Shown: positions 59,636 through 64,000 of the stretch, piece after piece
How the letters are laid out: every line of letters begins with the position of its first letter
Position numbering within the stretch: position 1 is the first letter of the stretch
From: Rhizobium sp. BT04
Lineage (GTDB): Bacteria; Pseudomonadota; Alphaproteobacteria; Rhizobiales; Rhizobiaceae
Direction of reading: 5' to 3'
Assembly: GCF_030053135.1 (NCBI RefSeq)
Contig: NZ_CP125652.1
Span: 4,148,501-4,212,500, forward strand
DNA: 64,000 nucleotides
Position numbers and translations under genes: made by a program
The notes under the pieces: model-generated
Told to the model about the DNA's origin: nothing
The model's input: the letters and a program-made list of their open reading frames with translations, nothing else
Database searches by the model: none

Positions 59636-61099
59636 TCAATAAGGCGCCACCACCGGTCCCATGCCGACATAGACCGTCTTCAGCTCGGAATAATGCTCCA
59701 GCGCCGCCAGCGAATTCTCGCGGCCGAAGCCGGATTGTTTCGAGCCGCCGAAGGGGATTTCCACCGGGCAGAGATTGTAGGTGTTGATCCACAGCGTGCC
59801 GGCTTCCAGCCGATCGACGACGCGGTGGGCGCGGGTGAGGTCGGCGGTGAAGACGCCGCCGGACAGGCCGAATTCGCTGGCATTGGCGCGCGCAATCACC
59901 TCGTCCTCATCGTCGAAATCGAGCACCGACATCACAGGCCCGAAGATCTCCTCGCGGGCGATGGTCATGTCGTCGGTGACGTCGGCAAACACCGTCGGCT
60001 GCACGTAATAGCCTTCGCCGGAGACGTTGTTCGGAATGCCGCCGCCGGCAATCAGCCTTGCGCCCTCGGCCTTGCCCTTCTCGATATAGACGATCACCTT
60101 CTCGCGCTGCGCCCAGGAGACCATCGGCCCGACCTGCGTCGCCTCGTCCATCGGATCGCCGATCAACATCGCTTCGGTGCGGACTTTCAGCCGCTTCAGG
60201 AACTCGTCCTTAACAGCCTTCTGCACGAAGACGCGCGTGCCGTTCGAGCAGACCTGGCCGGTCGAATAGAAATTGCCGAGCATCGCGCCCCCGACCGCCG
60301 AATCGAGATCGGCATCGTCGAAGACGATCAGCGGCGACTTGCCGCCGAGTTCCATCGTCACGTGCTTGAGGTTGCCCGCGGCCGCCGCCGCCACTCTGCG
60401 GCCGGTCGGCACCGAGCCGGTCAGCGACACCTTGGCGACGTCGGGATGGTTGACCAGCAGCGGCCCGGTGTCGCGGTCACCCTGGATCACGTTGAAGAGC
60501 CCCTTCGGCAGTCCTGCCTCATGCAGGATTTCGGCGATCTTCAATGCGCCGAGCGGCGTGTTCTCGGATGGCTTGAACACCATGGCATTGCCGCAGATGA
60601 GCGCCGGGGCGGCTTTCCAGCAGGTGATCTGCTGCGGATAGTTCCAGGCGCCGATGCCGACGCAGACGCCGAGCGGCACCCGCTTGGTATAGGCAAAGTC
60701 CTGCCCGAGCGGGATATGCGAGCCGTTGAGCCCGGCCGGCGCGACGCCGCCGAAGAATTCGAGGGCATCGGCGCCCGAGGTCGGGTCGGCGACAATAGTC
60801 TCCTGGATCGGCTTGCCGGTATCGAGCGTCTCCAGTTCGGAAAGCGCCCGGTTCCTCTCGCGCATGATGTCGGCGGCGCGTTTGAGGATGCGACCGCGCG
60901 CCATCGGGCTCATCGCCGCCCATTCCGGCTGGGCGCGTTTGGCTGCGGCAATCGCCTTTTCGACGATCGCAGGCGTTGCCGCATGCAGCCGGGCGATCAC
61001 CTCGCCGGTCGCGGGATAGAGGCTCTCGATGACGGTGCCGTCGGTATCCTCGACATATTCGCCGTCGATGAAGTGCGAGGCTTTCGGCTGGGCTTTCAT
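59636..61099 (-). CDS. betB: Betaine aldehyde dehydrogenase
   Basis: A 487-residue aldehyde dehydrogenase, the usual length. Catalytic Glu250 in MELGGKSP and Cys284 in [11 protein letters not shown]-binding [11 protein letters not shown]; substrate-side [13 protein letters not shown] and the end [13 protein letters not shown]. Oxidises betaine aldehyde to glycine betaine, an osmoprotectant and, in rhizobia, also a carbon source. One base downstream of betI. Confidence 0.96.
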   Translation of the reverse strand: MKAQPKASHFIDGEYVEDTDGTVIESLYPATGEVIARLHAATPAIVEKAIAAAKRAQPEWAAMSPMARGRILKRAADIMRERNRALSELETLDTGKPIQETIVADPTSGADALEFFGGVAPAGLNGSHIPLGQDFAYTKRVPLGVCVGIGAWNYPQQITCWKAAPALICGNAMVFKPSENTPLGALKIAEILHEAGLPKGLFNVIQGDRDTGPLLVNHPDVAKVSLTGSVPTGRRVAAAAAGNLKHVTMELGGKSPLIVFDDADLDSAVGGAMLGNFYSTGQVCSNGTRVFVQKAVKDEFLKRLKVRTEAMLIGDPMDEATQVGPMVSWAQREKVIVYIEKGKAEGARLIAGGGIPNNVSGEGYYVQPTVFADVTDDMTIAREEIFGPVMSVLDFDDEDEVIARANASEFGLSGGVFTADLTRAHRVVDRLEAGTLWINTYNLCPVEIPFGGSKQSGFGRENSLAALEHYSELKTVYVGMGPVVAPY

Positions 61100-61100
61100 G

Positions 61101-61697
61101 TCATTTGTCCTTGGGGGAGGTGGTGGAAAGAAGCGCGTTCAGATAATCCTCCGTCAGCGCGATCGAGGCTTCGATGCCGATCGGCGCGGATTTCAGACTT
61201 TGCCTGATATAGAGCCCGTCGATCATCGCTGCTGCGCCCTCGGCAATGCGTTCTGCGGCGTCGGACGGCAGCAATGCCTTGAGATTGGCCAACAGATTCG
61301 AGCGCAGCCGCCGGGCATAGATCACCAGGAAGCGCCGGGTCTCCTCCGAGCGCTGCGCTTCGGCGTAGAAGGCAAGCCAGGCGGCTATCGTCTCCGGCGC
61401 GAACTGGTCGGCGTGGAAGCTGACACGAATGACGGCCGAAAGCCGTGCCCGCGGCGTCCTGGCGGCCTTGAGGGCCGCCACCGTATCGCTGCGCAGCTGC
61501 CGCAGAAGCGAGCGGATCGTCTCGATCAGCAATTGCTCCTTACTGCCGAAATAATGATGCGCAAGGGCTGGCGACACGCCGGCCTGGCGGGCGATGTCGG
61601 ACATGGTGACGGCAAGCGAGCCGTGATCGCCGATCACCCGCAGCGCCGCATCGACAAGCGCCTTGCGGCGCACTGGCTCCATTCCGACCTTCGGCAA
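61101..61697 (-). CDS. betI: BetI, TetR-family repressor of the choline operon
   Basis: A 198-residue regulator. I chose TTG 61697 (GGAG eight bases upstream), giving the usual BetI start [12 protein letters not shown] and the usual length (~195); an upstream start would add 18 unlike residues and cover the operator. [23 protein letters not shown] and HHYFGSK. C-terminal ligand domain as in BetI. Represses bet genes in the absence of choline. Confidence 0.93.
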   Translation of the reverse strand: MPKVGMEPVRRKALVDAALRVIGDHGSLAVTMSDIARQAGVSPALAHHYFGSKEQLLIETIRSLLRQLRSDTVAALKAARTPRARLSAVIRVSFHADQFAPETIAAWLAFYAEAQRSEETRRFLVIYARRLRSNLLANLKALLPSDAAERIAEGAAAMIDGLYIRQSLKSAPIGIEASIALTEDYLNALLSTTSPKDK

Positions 61698-61731
61698 ACG
61701 AAAACTCCCTGAAAACCAGACCAGATTATTT

Positions 61732-61751
61732 TTGATTGACTGACCAATCAA
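61732..61751 (-). promoter_or_regulatory. Candidate BetI operator
   Basis: Perfect inverted arms TTGATTG (61732-61738) and CAATCAA (61745-61751) separated by six bases, 35 bp upstream of betI. Length and symmetry fit a TetR-family operator. Confidence 0.65.
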
Positions 61752-61836
61752 TAAAAATCTTTGTCAATTTGATCTGGCGCAGATCTTTTCCGGAAGAACT
61801 GGCGCAACATATGCGAAGTTGATCAGGAGGTGTGTT

Positions 61837-62385
61837 ATGACCAGTCTCTTCGATGGAATGCCCGAATCCTCGCTACGGTCGAAATGGGTATGGTTCGTCG
61901 GCCTCGGCGTACTGCTTCTCATCTGCGGCCTCATCGCTCTCAGCAACCTGTTGATGGCGACCGTCGCTTCGGTCTTTTATGTCGGCATGCTCATGCTGGC
62001 AGGCGGCCTCATCTATCTCATCCATGCCTTCCAAGTGCGCGGCTGGGATCATGTGCTCTTTTGGGCTTTGAGCGGCGTGCTCTACTTGCTTGCCGGTATC
62101 TGCGCCTTCATCAATCCCATCTTCACCTCGGCGGCCTTGACCCTGTTGCTGGCCATTGCGCTGCTCGTGGCCGGCATCTTCCGTCTCTGGGTCGGCATGC
62201 GCATGCGGCCACTCAAGGGCTGGGGCTGGATCACCGCAAGCGGTCTCATCACTGCGCTTGCCGGTTTCGTCATCGCGCTCGGCTGGCCGGTGAACAGTCT
62301 CTGGATCCTCGGCCTTTTCCTGGCGGCAGATCTCATCGTCCAGGGCTGGATGATGATCGCTTTCGGCTTCGGTATCCGCAGTTGA
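61837..62385 (+). CDS. HdeD-family membrane protein
   Basis: A 182-residue protein with six hydrophobic helices; ATG 61837 with AGGAGG seven bases upstream. WVWFVGLGVLLLICGLIALS and the repeated 'G.....l.G' helix pattern, plus WILGLFLAADLIVQGWMMIA near the end, are typical of the HdeD family (linked to acid resistance in enterobacteria). Divergent from betI. Confidence 0.8.
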   Translation: MTSLFDGMPESSLRSKWVWFVGLGVLLLICGLIALSNLLMATVASVFYVGMLMLAGGLIYLIHAFQVRGWDHVLFWALSGVLYLLAGICAFINPIFTSAALTLLLAIALLVAGIFRLWVGMRMRPLKGWGWITASGLITALAGFVIALGWPVNSLWILGLFLAADLIVQGWMMIAFGFGIRS

Positions 62386-62591
62386 AGCTGTGGAAATCGG
62401 CGTTCCGGCCGTTCTTTTTTGACAAGGGGATGACAGGGGATTAGACTTTAGGGGTTAGGGCTTGGTCCGAGCACGCGGATCGTCCTATGTGCGAATGCAC
62501 CAAGGCACCGGCTGATATCGCCGAGAATGCTGAAAATGGTCATGCGTCCCCCAAAGGCAGGGTTCTGCCTGATCAGAAAGGGAGGAAGTTC

Positions 62592-62834
62592 ATGCCGATG
62601 GTCACCGTTTCCATCTCTCCGCAACAGGCAGCGGGTATCCGCGCCGCCGTCGACAATGGCGGTTATGCCTCGAGCAGCGAGGTCGTCCGCGAGGCGCTGC
62701 GCCTCTGGGACACCGCTCGGAAGCTCAACGAATTCCGGGACGATGTTCTGGGCGACGAGGGCGCGCCATCCGGCGGCAGATGCGTCGCCGACATGTTCGC
62801 CGATCACGAGGCGGAGCGCCGTCGCTCCGCCTGA
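62592..62834 (+). CDS. parD: ParD/CopG-type antitoxin, without visible toxin gene
   Basis: An 80-residue protein; ATG 62592 with GGGAGGAAG upstream. Ribbon-helix-helix: VTVSISPQQAAGIRAAVDNG, YASSSEVVREALRLWD, the ParD signature. The C-terminal ~35 residues are the toxin-binding part (ADMFADHEAERRRSA). No parE-like frame follows in the next 155 bp, so this is an orphan antitoxin or the toxin has decayed. Confidence 0.8.
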   Translation: MPMVTVSISPQQAAGIRAAVDNGGYASSSEVVREALRLWDTARKLNEFRDDVLGDEGAPSGGRCVADMFADHEAERRRSA

Positions 62835-62989
62835 GCAAGCATTTGATTGCATTGGAAAAATTGAATGGGCCGGAACGCGTGGGTGCCCTGCGCGTTTCAT
62901 AAAACTTTCACATTGGCGAAAGGGTTCATTGATCCTTCTGCGGCAAGTTCCGGACGAAAAAGAACAAGTCACAGTGGAGATCGGCCCAC

Positions 62990-64000
62990 ATGAAGACTGG
63001 AACGTCTGCGGCTGCCGCCGTCGAGCCCGGCGTCCTGCGCCGCTATGCCAGCGATCAGATCGTCACGCTGGCCAAGCTGGTGGTCGAGAACGCCTTCCAG
63101 CCGATCGTCGAGGCCGGCACCGGCACGGTTTTCGGTTATGAATCGCTGATGCGCGGCCAGGAACGCATCGGCTACGACACGCCCCTCGACATCCTCGACG
63201 AGGCCCATCAGGCCGGCCAGCTGCTGCAGTTCGAACAGATGCTGGCGAGCCGGGCGCTCGCCAAATTCGCCACGCTGTCGAATTTTTCCACCGCGACATT
63301 GTTCCTCAATCTCGATGTCCGGCTGATCCCGCATGGCGAACGCCTGGTCGAGAACCTGCTGCAGGATCTGCGCAAGGCCAATATTCCGCCATCCTCCGTC
63401 TGTTTCGAATTCTCCGAGCGGTTCGACAATACCAGCGTGCCGGAATTTGCCGGCCTGGTTTCGAAGCTGCGCAAGGCCGGCTTCAAGCTGGCGATCGACG
63501 ATTTCGGCGTCGGCCATGGCGAGATGAAGCTGCTTTGCGATTATGCCGTCGATTACCTCAAGATCGACCGGCATTTCGTCGCCGAGATCGACCGCAGCCC
63601 GCGCAAGCGCCATCTGTTGAAGAGCATCGTCAACATCGCCCATGTGCTCGGCACGCGCGTCATCGCCGAAGGCATCGAGACCGAGGCCGAATTCATCGCC
63701 TGCCGCGAATACGGCGTCGACCTCGTCCAGGGTTGGTTCGTCTCCCGCCCGACGACGCATTTATCGGAGCTGGCGTCGTCCTTCCCGCATCTGCAGGAGC
63801 TCGGCAAAGGCAAACGGGGCAGCCAGTCGCTCGACGAAATCCTGATCCGCAAGCAGATCGAACTCCTGCCGACGGTTTACGAGAACGACAGCATCGACAG
63901 CGTTTTCGAACTCTTCCGCCGCAACCCGCGTCAGGCTTTCTTTCCCGTCCTCAACGCCAATGACGAGCCGCGCGGCATCATCCACGAGCATCATCTCAAG
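62990..64000 (+). CDS. EAL-domain cyclic-di-GMP phosphodiesterase, 3' partial
   Basis: Open from ATG 62990 to the right edge (337 residues so far). EAL domain about 33-265: FGYESLMRG (EAL motif variant ESL, Glu51), LFLNLDVRL, CFEFSERF, LAIDDFGVGHGEM, DYLKIDRHFV, VIAEGIETEAE and VQGWFVSRP. Metal- and c-di-GMP-binding residues are all kept, so it should hydrolyse c-di-GMP. Residues after ~300 (NDSIDSVFELFRRNPRQAFF, VLNANDEPRGIIHEHHLK) look like the first half of a CBS domain. A GGDEF domain may follow outside the window. Confidence 0.88.
   Translation, partial: MKTGTSAAAAVEPGVLRRYASDQIVTLAKLVVENAFQPIVEAGTGTVFGYESLMRGQERIGYDTPLDILDEAHQAGQLLQFEQMLASRALAKFATLSNFSTATLFLNLDVRLIPHGERLVENLLQDLRKANIPPSSVCFEFSERFDNTSVPEFAGLVSKLRKAGFKLAIDDFGVGHGEMKLLCDYAVDYLKIDRHFVAEIDRSPRKRHLLKSIVNIAHVLGTRVIAEGIETEAEFIACREYGVDLVQGWFVSRPTTHLSELASSFPHLQELGKGKRGSQSLDEILIRKQIELLPTVYENDSIDSVFELFRRNPRQAFFPVLNANDEPRGIIHEHHLK

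Noticed and set aside
59513..61207. Plus-strand open frame of 564 codons
   Set aside because: Antisense to betB; Arg/His/Asp-rich composition with no domain.
62448..62972. Minus-strand frame of 174 codons over the ParD gene
   Set aside because: It is antisense to a ParD gene with a good ribosome site and has no recognisable domain.
1..64000. tRNA and rRNA genes
   Set aside because: I looked for T-loop (GTTCGAATC-type) and acceptor pairings and for rRNA sequence and found none that folded convincingly; a covariance-model scan would settle it.

Overview
This window looks like the chromosome of a fast-growing rhizobium, in the Rhizobium leguminosarum / R. etli group or close to it. The evidence is high GC with alphaproteobacterial codon use, two copies of a RIME-type intergenic element (1751-1893 and 59476-59613), DUF1515 and DUF1488 families, an ExoF-like polysaccharide exporter, a betI-betB-betA operon, and a CysH-CysD-CysN sulfate assimilation operon. 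The species assignment is inference.

Layout. Positions 1-9.2 kb hold the virion module of a prophage, probably podovirus-like: coat protein (cut by the left edge), decoration protein, head/tail connector proteins, a beta-propeller-like tail protein, a GNAT enzyme, a tail protein with an S74-type C-terminal chaperone, and a tail fibre. Positions 9.3-18.4 kb hold a surface-polysaccharide cargo: an O-acyltransferase, a GtrC-like membrane glycosyltransferase, a WecE-type sugar aminotransferase, a zinc-ribbon methyltransferase, a WbqC protein, a GtrB-like polyprenyl-phosphate glycosyltransferase, a TylF-like methyltransferase, an FAD oxidoreductase and a small four-helix membrane protein. I read this as an enlarged gtr-type lysogenic conversion cluster that could make and attach a 4-amino-4,6-dideoxysugar. 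Positions 18.7-23.5 kb hold the lysis region. A holin-like gene and the start of an endolysin gene occur twice, flanking decayed tail genes and an OafA-like acyltransferase. They are followed by the intact endolysin, a nested spanin pair, a broken SGNH-hydrolase tail gene and a DUF1515 gene. No integrase or tRNA attachment site is visible.

Positions 23.7-28.4 kb are a run of small rhizobial genes. They are followed by a DegP/HtrA protease (28.6-30.1 kb), a LacI-type regulator, and a LysR remnant. Positions 32.4-43.1 kb form one compact exopolysaccharide operon: an ExoF-like export protein, three soluble or membrane-associated glycosyltransferases, a large GT-C-like membrane protein, DUF6492-like and DUF1616-like proteins, a flippase and a secreted GH5 hydrolase.

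Positions 44.3-46.3 kb hold a divergent quinone reductase/LysR pair. At 46.3-48.5 kb is the most unusual locus. A 96-residue protein is built from four 20-residue repeats with an invariant 11-residue motif. It is followed by a 255-residue protein of unknown function and, overlapping that, an MFS transporter. This is the arrangement expected of a multicore ribosomally made, modified peptide (RiPP-like) with a partner enzyme and an exporter.

Positions 48.7-51.4 kb hold two GFA-family proteins, a kinase-fold phosphotransferase and a peroxiredoxin-like protein. At 51.7-56 kb cysHDN run leftward and diverge from an Rrf2-family regulator with an Fe-S-type cysteine motif. At 56-57.7 kb are two envelope proteins and a HigBA toxin-antitoxin pair. 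At 57.8-61.7 kb is the choline-to-betaine operon with a candidate BetI operator. At 61.8-64 kb are an HdeD-like membrane protein, an orphan ParD-type antitoxin and the start of an EAL-domain phosphodiesterase that runs off the right edge.
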